The notes beneath the pieces were generated by a model. It searched no databases, was not told the DNA's origin, and saw nothing but the letters and a program-made list of their open reading frames with translations. The position numbers were made by a program, and so were the translations under genes. Positions 50,053 through 59,600 of a DNA stretch of 64,000 bases are shown in pieces. The DNA comes from Sympetrum striolatum (lineage: Eukaryota > Arthropoda > Insecta > Odonata > Libellulidae), in NCBI GenBank assembly GCA_947579665.1, contig OX388351.1, forward strand, positions 60,954,939 to 61,018,938, in the 5' to 3' direction. Position 1 is the stretch's first letter, and every line of letters begins with the position of its first letter.

Positions 50053-50460
50053 CTAGCTGATATCAACGCGTTCCATTTGCTTTCCCAACAAGGATACCGC
50101 CCTATAAAAACAGCGTGTTGTTGGTTGCTGATAATCTACTGCAGCCCCGCATGTGGAAGAAATGGGAGCGCTTGTAGAGCTGACGTTTTGCTTTTTCCTT
50201 CCGTTAACCTCCAAAATATCCGTGATGTACGATGTTGAGGCCGCAGAGGTAATGGTTGTTTTTTCTGGGCGAGCGTTTTGAGTGAATAGATTGGAAAGAT
50301 CGAAATCTTGGCCCTTATATTGTTCCAAAAGAGAATCTATTATAGCCCGGTAATTCTTTCTTTTATTTGCTATTGCCTCAGACTTGCCTAATGTTGTGAA
50401 GATATCGAACCTATTGAGGTTAGAGCTATACCGAATAACGGATTTGATCAAGGTCTCTCT
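50053..50460 (-). CDS. Unidentified open frame, possible exon or transposon ORF fragment
   Basis: A 135-codon minus-strand frame bounded by an in-frame TAA just upstream (50461-50463) and ending in TAG at 50053-50055. It has no ATG start, so if real it is an exon or a decayed ORF piece. The N-terminal third is charged and helix-like, with NKRKNYRAIIDSLLEQYKG in it. The middle is rich in Ser, Thr and Ala (KTTITSAASTSY, VSSTSAPISSTCGA), like a disordered linker. The C-terminus reads FYRAVSLLGKQMERVDIS. This order of a basic helical part, a low-complexity linker and a short conserved-looking tail is unlike the random frames elsewhere in the window. I do not recognise the family. A transposon-associated protein or a host regulatory protein are both possible. 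No downstream polyadenylation signal or splice partner was found. Confidence 0.4.
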   Translation of the reverse strand, partial: RETLIKSVIRYSSNLNRFDIFTTLGKSEAIANKRKNYRAIIDSLLEQYKGQDFDLSNLFTQNARPEKTTITSAASTSYITDILEVNGRKKQNVSSTSAPISSTCGAAVDYQQPTTRCFYRAVSLLGKQMERVDIS

Positions 50461-51799
50461 TTATTGAATGCTATCAAAGTTGTTACTCGTATAGATACTT
50501 TGCTCTCCTTTCGTGGACTAGTTCTGCTCATAGCATTATAATACATCGAGGAAAGTAAGGACGATTGTTTCTCTCTGCATTTTACTTAGTCACTTCATAT
50601 CCTTCTACAAAGCTTTCTACATCAGCAAATACTTTTGAATTACTTTAGCATATTAAACAAAACATTTGTTGATGGGAATATTTTTTGTCAACAAAACGTT
50701 AATTTAAAAACAGCTTGATGAAAAAACACAAGAAAAGATGATTGCATCTGGATATAATATGGAATTGTACATGGATAAATGTTTATATCCTTAAATATTT
50801 CTACAAATATGTTCAATACAATTCGTTGGTTTGTACTGATTTTGTAATTATTTCCTATATAATTTATAGTGGATTTTGTTTTCTTAAATACAGCATGTAT
50901 GGTGAGATTAATAAAACTAAAAATCAGAAATTAATTCAAGATTTTCCTCAGATCCTAGGCTTTTTGCAATCACTACCTTGTAATCAACGGGGACTACAAT
51001 CCTTTCACCGCATAATATCCTCCAGTACATCTTTGTATAATAGAGTTTTGAAGGACTTATGTATTTTCTAGGGCTTTCCCGGAATTTTCTAAGCCCTTTT
51101 CCCTTCTTTTTGGAGTGATTCACTGACGTTAATAATTTTTTCTTTGCCTTACCTATCACCCAAGAATGTAAATTTTAAATAACACTACGGAAGTTTGCTT
51201 AATAATCAGATTCGTTTTATTTGGTATGAGTAGCGTCGAGTTTACAAGTACAATAGTTTATTATTATTATGGTTATACTTTTACCTAAATTCAAGCATTG
51301 TAAGAATTTAAATAAGGGTTGCGGTGATTCTATGTTTTAAAAACTCCGTGAGAGTGTCATATTGAATTGTGCGTCGCATACGTCCCTAAACATCTAAAAT
51401 CAAAAGATTTAAAAATCTTGAGTAATATAAAACCGCAGTGGAAACGTAGAATCCTTAGATAACTTATTGAAAAAGCAACTAAAGAAATAAAAATATATGA
51501 AATTCAACCTTCTTAATAGTTAAACTTACAAATCCTTTGATTACTTGACACTTTGAAAACAAAAACCAGACCGGTAGCAAAGAAATGACTCTGAAAGACG
51601 CATGAGATACAATTTTTATAAATTCTTAAAGGAATATCTTTCAAGTTCCAAAATCAACTAAATAAATTTTACTTATAGATGACCAAATTCACACAGACAC
51701 ATTATGTGTAATAGTATTGATGGTAGTTTTTTGCAGTAAATGGAGCACTACTGCCATACTCATAGTTTCCCTATAAGAGGAGTGGGATCGATACGGCAT
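50461..51799. other. AT-rich unique DNA
   Basis: Antisense frames at 50742-51071 (plus) and 50917-51159 (minus) show no recognisable domain. A fragment near 51341-51390 resembles 17347-17395. Confidence 0.4.
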
Positions 51800-51985
51800 G
51801 GGAGTAAAGTGGCTAGAATACCTGCCCGGTAAGGATATATGGGTTCGATTCCTAGTCATTTTTCATTTCCATTAATGATAACCCTTCGGCTACCAAGAGG
51901 AATAGCGAAGTTATCCCAGGAATGGTTTTTCTGTGTTATTTAGGTTAAAAGTTTCAAAATAATGTCATGGGTCCGTTTATTTTTT
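51800..51985 (+). mobile_element. tRNA-derived SINE, family B
   Basis: A-box region near 51803-51820 (GGAGTAAAGTGGCTAGAATACC) and a good B box, GGTTCGATTCC, at 51842-51852. It shares AATACCTGCCC and the CAGTCA- or TAGTCA-type post-B-box motif with the copies at 15072 and 33185. The body continues with AACCCTTCGGCTACCAAGAGG and ends near GTCATGGGTCCGTTTATTTTTT. Confidence 0.75.
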
Positions 51986-52409
51986 CTTAAAGATCTAATA
52001 ATTTTATTCTATGCATAAATTTTCACCAATCACACATTCTTGATGTAATTTTCATAAAAATCCTTGCTGAGAAACGATAAGCTCTCTGTAAAAGAGCTGA
52101 AGATAGAAAAATATAATTATGTTCATTAGCAAGACAATTCTTTCTCTAAGTGCTCCTAATATTAAATAACCTTTTGATGTTGATAAAACCATTCAGAATA
52201 TGACTTTATATAACTTTGTTAAGTTGAATAAGCATATGAAAGGTTTTTGGGGAAGATTCTTGAAATGCTATCATTTTTAATTATATTTGCCAATAAAGAC
52301 GTTCATCAAGAGCAAATATCACTTATATATTGTCATTCATTTTGAAGATAAATATATAGTTTTATCGCGTTAACCATGGAACTTAACACTCAGAATACAA
52401 AATAATTTT
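51986..52409. other. AT-rich spacer, no feature seen
   Basis: No gene or repeat recognised. Confidence 0.5.
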
Positions 52410-52467
52410 GGGGTAACGCCCCTTTGGAGAGGTAAGGTGTAAAATACCTTGGTAGCCAGAGGGTTAA
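52410..52467. repeat. Small hairpin and TTAA end-like motif
   Basis: GGGG-TAACG-CCCC at 52410-52422 forms a short hairpin. CAGAGGGTTAATAG at 52457-52470 matches the right boundary of the piggyBac-like MITE at 48779-48792. It may be the end of a related, otherwise unrecognised element. Confidence 0.35.
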
Positions 52468-52618
52468 TAGAAATTCGTAGAACATTCGTACGACTACCTC
52501 GAATGAATTCCTAAAACTAAGAAACCAATACAAGACCCCGCATTTAAGGAGTTTCTTAAAAGTAAAAGTTAAACTCTTATCCGTTTCATTTGCAATAATT
52601 CAATAGGTTCGTTGGTCC

Positions 52619-54238
52619 GAAATTCTTCCTATCCTTCCTGAAGATATTACTAAATTTATCCCGAAGAACAATGTTCGAGATCATCAAGAGCTGTGATGGG
52701 TAAAACCAAAACAAAGTTCCCTTCAGAGGAAACAAAGAGCGTTACATAACCGTATGAAGTCTTTTCCACTTAATAGCAGAGAATATGAAGAGCATCGTCG
52801 TAAATATTTACATATCAGGAGTACAGCTAAGAATGAAACCCGTAATGAATTTGATACTTACAGGTCGGTCATGTTACGTGATTTGCTAGAAAACAATCCT
52901 AAGGAGATTTGATCGTATGTTCGCGAGACTAGAGGCAAGCAATTAACTGTTTTGCACCGATATCTTTAACATCTATGTTTTGTAAAATTCTTGAGTACAT
53001 AATATAAAGTTACTGAATGCGTTTTCTCAGCGATAATGTTGAAATTACGTACGGTCAACATGGTATCCGTAAAGGCCACTCATGCGAGAGCCAATTGGAA
53101 CTCATTAATCACGACAGAATGCGAGCAGCCTACGAGGGCTTCAGGACCGATACTATGTTTCTGGATTTTAGGAAAGCATTCGATAGAGTGCCACACGAGA
53201 AGTCACTACCTAAAATTCAGTTCTTATGCAATCGAAAACCATATAATTCAGTGGATTCCTTTCATACAAGTAGAAGTCAATATTTGGTATTTGATGGGCG
53301 TTTTTTCCGACGAAGTAGAAGTGTCATCAGGAGTTCCTCAAGATCGGGTCGATCTTGTTTTTAATATACATAAACGATATAGTGAACAATATGAAGAGTG
53401 ATTTGAGTCTCTTCGCAGACGACCCCCTTATATATTGAAAAATTGAAAATGCGGAAGACGTATCGATATTACAGGCCCACCAGGATATTATTTATAAATG
53501 GTGTGAAAATTGGCAACTCGATTTGAACGTTGAAAATGTGAAGCAATGACTATGACCCGCTCCTGGAATATAAGCTTAATTGAAACCTCCTACCAGATCA
53601 CTGGCGAGAGATTAGAATCCGTTAGGCAGTATAAATACTATAATAATATATAGTAGGTGTTCAGTAATAATCTTTCATTTAAAATGCACATCCAGAAGAT
53701 AGTTGGGTCAGCCGATATGACTTTTTGGCTTTGTAACCGCGTCTTCAGGGATAGTGAATCGATCGTAAAAGAGGTAGCTCTATTTTTGACTGGTCCGTCC
53801 GCTACTTGAGTACTGTTGTGCAGTTTGGAATCCGCATGAGCAGGATTTGATCTTTGAGCCAGAGCGAGTACAAGGTAGAGCGGCTCGTTCCCTCAAGTGA
53901 GACTATAGATTCGATAGCAGCATGTCCGATATGAACGAAGACATCGGCTGGAAATTTCTTTAGAAAAGAGGAACTGAGCACAGGCAAAAGTTATTCGAAA
54001 CATTTTTAAATAGTAATTTACACGACAAAATACGTGACGTCGTGATTCCAGCTCTCAGCGAACGTGATTTTAGCAGGCAGACGACAGAAAGATTTTGCGA
54101 AATTATAGCGAGAACAGATAACCTTTATTGGTCTCTTTTTCGGTGAGCTATTATGAAAATTATTAGTTATTTTGGTGTTTGACACCTCCTAACATACTTC
54201 TTAGTGCGGCTTGCGGGGTACTAATGTAAATGTAAAGA
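52619..54238 (+). pseudogene. Decayed CR1/jockey-type LINE, reverse transcriptase and 3' end
   Basis: A non-LTR retrotransposon remnant. Pieces in order, across several frames: a linker between endonuclease and reverse transcriptase (FIPKNNVRDHQEL near 52660, KSFPLNSREYEEHRRKYL near 52755); YVRETRGKQ (52917-52943); after an internal deletion, ISLTSMFCKILEYII (from ~52962); YGQHGIRKGHSCESQLEL (from ~53050); motif A FLDFRKAFDRVPH (53158-53196); in another frame, IENHIIQWI and VEVSSGVPQ (motif B, ~53320-53345); and the catalytic motif C LFADD (53409-53423). Thumb and C-terminal pieces follow (WCENWQLDLNVE near 53500, IGWKFLRKR near 53945, ERDFSRQTTERFCEIIART near 54060). The 3' end is GGGTACTAATGTAAATGTAAA at about 54213-54236, a CR1-like tail. 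Frameshifts, a shortened motif B and in-frame TGA codons show it is dead. The 5' part (endonuclease) is missing. Confidence 0.9.
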
Positions 54239-55156
54239 CATCAGCATCACTGTGCAAACTCACTAATTCCTAAATCTACGAGACCAATCAACGTCATAAC
54301 TATTTCGGAAATTTTCATTTCATTTGTACCGAGTTGAAAGTCAGTATAATATGAAAATATTATTACATCCTCAGATGGTGCGAACGAGTATTGCAATACC
54401 TTGAAAAAATCGGAAAAAAGTTGAGATGCAGCGACATTCGGAGCAGCCAACCTTAAACCAGTTATTCTTGCAGAGGATTGAGTTACGGAGTTGCGATTCG
54501 ATTACGGCATAACTCGCAGATCGATATAAAGGTGCGCCTCGGGGGAAGCTCGCGAAAGATGAAAACTTCGCACTAACCCGGATCCGAAGAAAAACGTAAC
54601 GCTGGGAAATTACGTTTGCCTTCCGGGATAACTTTAGTCGAACCTGAGTTAATTTCCAGAAAGCTCCCATCGAAAAATAATCAAGGGCGCGTCGAACAGT
54701 ACACACGGCGTCAACCAGAAATCGGGGGCGAACAGTTCGCGGGGTTCAAAGAAACAAGGGGTACGGGGGGAAGGGGTTTACGGGAAAATCCCGCAATAAG
54801 TCCCTCGGAGCTAATCTCGCCATCTGAATCGGGCCTCTGGTGGGAGTTCTTCCAAACAACCACCTTTATTAAATGACAAAGGCGGATCGTATCGCGAGGA
54901 AGAGCGGGGAAAGAGTGGGTCGACGAAAGAGAAGGGAAAGAGAGAGAGAGACCGATAACGAGTCTATCACATCGCCTTAATACGGTTGGGATCAGATCTA
55001 GAGTGAGCAACGCCCGGCGTACGACCGCTGGGTCTCCGTTTATTTGGGAGAGGAAAAAGTCTTCATTAATATGCGGGACAGAAACTTGAGGGCCTAGAAT
55101 ATGTGAGCTTTGGTGGAGAAATTGGGGGGTCGAGATTTTCCAAAATGAAATAACCG
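54239..55156. other. Unique DNA, GC-richer block
   Basis: A GC-richer block at about 54400-55150. A 149-codon minus frame (54711-55160) and antisense plus frames have no recognisable domain. A short purine tract lies near 54890-54950. No gene is called. Confidence 0.4.
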
Positions 55157-55542
55157 TCAAGCGTTGCGAAGGGTTTATATTTTAATTTTTTTGAGCGTGA
55201 CGTTCAATTGTTAGGGTGTATTTTCGTTTTATTAATTTTTGAAATTTATTAACTGTTGCTTATAACCATTGCGTTCCATTACGTATGGAAAATGTATAAA
55301 ACAGAGAAAAATAACAAATATATTCGATATTCACTAAATAAATTAAACATCAAGCGTTGCGAAGGGTTTAAATTTTAATTTTGTAAGGATGCCATTCAAT
55401 ATTTTGTATATATTATTGCCTTATTCATTTTTATTTCTTATTAACTGATATTCATATCTTTGACTTTTATAAAATTAATAGTTTCGGGCGTTATCTTCTG
55501 AAAGTGCTTCTTGATCATGCAACATTATCAGGTGTCAACTGA
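55157..55542 (+). repeat. Diverged tandem duplication, period 193 bp
   Basis: TCAAGCGTTGCGAAGGGTTT at 55157 recurs exactly at 55350, and similarity continues (TTTTAATTTT, CATTCAAT or CGTTCAAT, TTATTAACTG) with many substitutions. It leads directly into the hammerhead-like segment at 55519-55566 and may belong to the same Penelope-like terminal region. Confidence 0.7.
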
Positions 55543-55566
55543 TGATGTTGCAACGAAACCTGGGTC
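55519..55566 (+). ncRNA. Hammerhead-ribozyme-like motif, Penelope type
   Basis: The invariant hammerhead blocks are both present: CTGATGA at 55539-55545 and GAAA at 55555-55558. Between them GTTGCAAC can form a minimal stem II. After GAAA comes CC-TG-GG, a two-pair stem III, then T at 55565 (position 16.1) and C at 55566 (a permitted cleavage-site base). Stem I pairing is imperfect. Upstream, GCAACATTATCAG (55519-55531) pairs with CTGATGATGTTGC (55539-55551) over 13 pairs with one wobble, a competing hairpin. The sequence after the motif (GTGCAATTAATG) resembles the context of the Penelope-like element 0.5 kb downstream. Hammerhead motifs are known in Penelope-like terminal repeats. Activity is not implied. 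Confidence 0.55.
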
Positions 55567-56011
55567 GTGCAATTAATGTATGTACATGTGGAAGTAACAA
55601 AGTGACTTTTATTCTATAATTTGACTTTCATAATGAATGGTAAACAAATATATAGCGGGGAAAAATATCCGACCTCATTCATTGTTTCACAAAAACAAGG
55701 TCAATTATGTTTATTTTTAGGATTTCTCATGAAATGATTGCTCTAAAATGGTTTCCTCCCATAAACGATGTATATATCACATTGTAAAAGACGTTAACCA
55801 CAACTTCTAAGGCTTCCGGCGGAAAGCAATAAATTTGTAAAGAATGAATACAAAAGTCGAGAAGTAATGGCATCTACGCAACGGTTTTGTGATGACTCAC
55901 CGTGTGATAACTGACCGGGCGCCAGCTCATGGCGCGATATATTCATTATTAATAACTTATTAACTAACGAAATCAATCAAGGAAGCTTTAACTTTGTGGA
56001 ACTCCATCTTA
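55567..56011. other. Spacer between the two Penelope-type segments
   Basis: The first ~70 bp (with GTGGAAGTAACAAAGTGAC) may belong to the Penelope-like terminal region. The rest shows no recognisable feature. Confidence 0.4.
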
Positions 56012-56190
56012 ATAAATGGGTGGAAATAACTGTGCAAAATTCCACTTTAAAAGTTGTTAATACCGCGACCGGTTTCGGACGTTAGTCCATTATCAAGCGA
56101 TGAGAAATACAGAAGTACACATATATATATATATATATGCACAAGGTACAAAAACCAGCCACCAATCAGATTAGCTAAGGGGAGGAGGAT
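56012..56190 (-). mobile_element. Penelope-like element, left inverted terminal repeat
   Basis: Inverted copy of the right-hand repeat 56479-56655, spanning from AATGGGTGGAAATAACTGTG at its outer end through the GCGACCGGTTTCGG block and a short (AT)n tract to CAGATTAGCTAAGGGGAGG, which corresponds to the 3' end of the coding region. Penelope-like elements are known to carry such pseudo-LTRs in direct or inverted orientation. It directly abuts the truncated coding part. Confidence 0.8.
56061..56096 (-). ncRNA. Hammerhead-like motif in left Penelope repeat
   Basis: Minus strand, in order: TTGATAA in the place of CTGATGA; stem II GGAC-TAAC-GTCC (perfect 4 bp); GAAA; stem III CCG-GTCG-CGG (3 bp); then T and A as positions 16.1 and 17. 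The two departures from the consensus core are C3 to T and G8 to A. These bases pair with each other in the folded ribozyme, so an A-U pair replaces G-C. No convincing stem I is visible, so activity is doubtful. Confidence 0.5.
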
Positions 56191-56218
56191 TGGAACGATT
56201 GTGGGGCGATTTACTTAG

Positions 56219-56503
56219 TTCCGCAATTTACAAATAAGAACCAAAGAACACTTTAATTCATTCCGTAACAATACACAGGCATCACATTTCGCAAAACAAC
56301 TTTTAGATAACAATCACATCTCAGATTTATCCTCTACTCTATTACATTGTGAACACAAAGGACGCAAACTAAATTATCTCGAACAAATAGAAATAATACA
56401 CCACTTAAAAAACAATTACACACTCACCAACATCCATCTTTTCCCTAATTATTCTCCACTGCTGTCCATTGTTAACATGCTTCCCCTTCCTCTTCCCCCA
56501 TAA
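56219..56503 (+). pseudogene. Penelope-like retroelement, GIY-YIG endonuclease C-terminal fragment
   Basis: A 94-codon frame open from just after an in-frame TAG (56216-56218) to TAA at 56501-56503, with no ATG start. It begins FRNLQIRTKEHFNSF, matching the T.R.L..R..EH portion of a GIY-YIG nuclease domain. SHFAKQLLDNNH follows, then LHCEHKGRKLNYLEQIEII, the conserved C-terminal pattern of Penelope-like proteins (F A..L ...H, KGR.LN.LE..EI). The GIY and YIG strands and the whole reverse transcriptase are missing, cut off where the left inverted repeat joins. In life this domain nicks DNA to prime reverse transcription by the upstream RT domain. The frame itself carries no internal stop, so the copy may be fairly young, but it cannot make a working protein. 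Confidence 0.85.
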
Positions 56504-56655
56504 CTAATCTGATCGGTGGCTGGTTTTTGTACCTTGTGTATATATATGTGTACTCCTGTATTACTCATTGCTTGATAATGGACTAACGTGCGAAACCGGT
56601 CGCGGTATTAAAAACTTTTAAAGTGGAATTTTGCACAGTTATTTCCACCCATTTA
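56479..56655 (+). mobile_element. Penelope-like element, right terminal repeat
   Basis: Contains the last ~25 bases of the endonuclease frame, CTAATCTGATCGGTGGCTGG, a short TA tract, a hammerhead-like core (56572-56607) and an outer end TGCACAGTTATTTCCACCCATTT. It is the inverted partner of 56012-56190 with few differences, which supports a single structured element rather than two unrelated fragments. Confidence 0.8.
56572..56607 (+). ncRNA. Hammerhead-like motif in right Penelope repeat
   Basis: TTGATAA at 56572-56578; stem II GGAC-TAAC-GTGC (one pair weakened relative to the left copy); GAAA at 56592-56595; stem III CCG-GTCG-CGG at 56596-56605; T and A at 56606-56607. It has the same C3/G8 double change as the left copy. 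Stem I is not evident. Confidence 0.5.
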
Positions 56656-59600
56656 CTTATTAACCAGTTTAAGCATCATTGGTAATAAGACTACCGTTCA
56701 ATATCTTTTACCTTCAGAAATTGATATTATTTCAATTGTCGTAGCGATTTGTCATTCGCACAATATGCTGTCGCCCGGTCAGTTGTCGGGTCTGATGATT
56801 TGTCGTACTCTAAACTGTCGGAGTTGTTGGCTGGCGCTGAGCAACTCACAACCATTTACCCCTTACTGAATATTTCTAGGCATATTATCAGAAATAGTAA
56901 TTTGCTCGTAAGCAAAAGTGAGCTAACTAAAACACGCTTTAGTTATTTGACCGATAAATGCTATACGTGAGAGAGTGCAAAAGAAATGAAATGCTGGGGA
57001 TCGCGTGTGTGGGAGAGGCGGGTTGGTTTTATCTTTTCCAGGGAGTTATCGAAGCAAACATAAAGCGGAGAGAAACAGAGTGGAAAGAGAACGGAAAGGG
57101 AATAAAGCCACTGGAGAGAAGTTGATTGAATATCGGAAATAGAGAAAGAAAAGAAAACAGCCAGAAAGAAATGAGATGAAAAGAGGGAGAGAGAAGATTA
57201 TAGATTAAATATAGAAGAAAGACAAAGAAAGAGAAAGTGCCCACCCAAGTCTCCCGCTTTCATTTGCCAAACATAAATTAAAACGAAATTTATCGCAGAA
57301 AGAAAGGCAATAATCGATTGAGATATCTTCATTGTAGCAAGTGGCTAATATTTTAATCGGGTTTTCTTCAATTAAGTGTTGAAAGAATGCTGAATCTTAC
57401 TTCTCCTATATTTAGTTGCCCTTCACAAATTTAGATATGACGCGTAAGCAACGAATGCACCTCGGTTAATGGTTTGCTAATACGATTAAGTCTCATTCCC
57501 AATTTTCACAATGATTTTCTAAGATTTTGACATAACATCTATGATATACTGCAACTATTTTATGCCGAAAGTAACACAAGGAACACGAATGTCTTTAAAT
57601 TGGAATAAGTTTGATTGTACTCATAGCCGTAAGTTCTATCAGTATGTTGTAATGTATCTGTTTCCATTATGACCACGCAGACAGCAAGTAAAATTGCTTT
57701 GCATCCATGTGCAGCAAAGGCATATAACATACCTTTACCATTCTCTTGCTGGATCTGATAAAGTACTTTCATTTCAAACTTAGAGAAGAACACATTTTTA
57801 AATTTAATCCAAGTTAAGGAAAAGAAACAGTTTGTAAAATCCATACGATTCGCAAAACGCGTGGAATTCAGAAAAAGTTTCTCCGCCTGCACAATGCCAT
57901 TCCACAAAGTCCGGCTAAAGATGATAGATTTTATTAATACAATAATCAACCCAGGATTGCGACTCAGTAAATAATTGCTATTGGATTTAATTGCATTATT
58001 TACAACTTATTTAAAACTTACTCTTTTACCTTGTTCATTGTTGTTTGGATATGAAAGACCTATACGCTGTAAAAATAAAAAGTTCAGATTGATGATAACA
58101 AGCAGATTTTATTTCTATTAAATATACAACTTTGTCTTAATTAGCACGATTATTTGAGGAGAACAAGAAATAACTTTTTACATATTTCCGCAGACAAATT
58201 TCTTCATGATGTGAATGATTACAATTTATCAATAATCTACTTGAGTACAGACTATTATTCCCTTTTATTTGCATATATATTTCATGAAAAGTCGACGATA
58301 CCATCTGAACAGTACCAAGCCTAATAATAAAATAGTATGGCTGAATAATTAACAGCAATTAAAAAAACAAACAATCGAAATAATAATATTATACATGCAA
58401 AACGAAATTTTAAATGAAAATTTAAGGGGCTCCCTTTGATAAAGTCCGTTTCTTTATCAGGAAAAATTGTAAATCCATCAGAGCTAGGTGAAAAGTGTAA
58501 CTCGATACATTGGAGCTAAATTCCGCTTTAAAAGATCAACCTACTTATTCGTATTCAAAATTCATCGACACAATACAAAGGATTCTTCATATGCCGATTT
58601 AATCCTATTCTGTGGGATTAATTCTGAAGCTTTGTGAACGCTTTCATTTTGCCGCTTAATACCAAATATTTTCTCTCGAGTAGCATCTTATATGCGTGTT
58701 TCTGAAAATAAAGAGAAGATGATAAATGGAAGAAAAGGAATAAAAAACAATTTCAGAGTAGGAAATCGGTTGCGGCAGAAATGGTACAAAGAAACAGCGC
58801 AATCCGAAGACTTATTCATGAAACGCGTTCTAATTTTTAATCCGTAAACGCTTTTATTCCTCAATCATCGATTGAATTTCGCTCCAAAATCAATCGATTT
58901 TGCTCACATAAAGACGTTAATGGAAGTGGGGAAATTAACAACAACTCGCAGAGCATATACTACAAATAAGCCCGTGTTACCGAGCTGCAAAACTGAATAC
59001 CAATAAAGGAACAAAGAGGGGATTCATTCATAATTTAAATATTTTATTTCTGGTTTAATGCAATCATCGCATAGCCTTAAATCTCCCTTGACACGTAAAC
59101 CATCGGCATTGTAGAATTAACGAGAGGGCGATGCAATTGACCTCGCCAACTTTCTTTTTTTTCGCTAACACAATTTGAGCAGTCTAATTAGCAAATGAAC
59201 ATTTTTATCGATTTAAGGCAGATAAAAGTGGGATATACTGATTAGATTAATTTTCCATGAAATGGCGCGCTCTAGCCGTTCTGTCACGGAGTTTGTTGGT
59301 TGCCGTCCTCCGGTGCCTGTCGACATTGTCCATCTGGTTAGGACTCGATTATTCTAAAACATGGGCTGCCCGCAAAAAACATCGTCCGATCATTATGTAA
59401 CCAGCAGCAGAGCGGGAGCAAAAAGTACGAGCCCTTTTACAGTGACATGATCCTCGATATTCAATGAGAATTTGCGGTATAGAGAGAATAGTAATTAGTA
59501 GGGAAATAAAATGATCCAGATAACTTCACTCATAACTGGTCTTATTTTTATAGTAAGATTGTCCTAAATAAATTTTAGGTATTTCCGTATAGACTGAGAA

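Noticed and set aside
54711..55160. 149-codon minus-strand open frame
   Set aside because: No domain recognised; it overlaps purine-rich stretches and has competing frames on the other strand.
57560..57949. 129-codon minus-strand frame, partly hydrophobic
   Set aside because: It briefly suggested a membrane-protein exon, but there is no family motif and AT-rich DNA readily yields hydrophobic frames.
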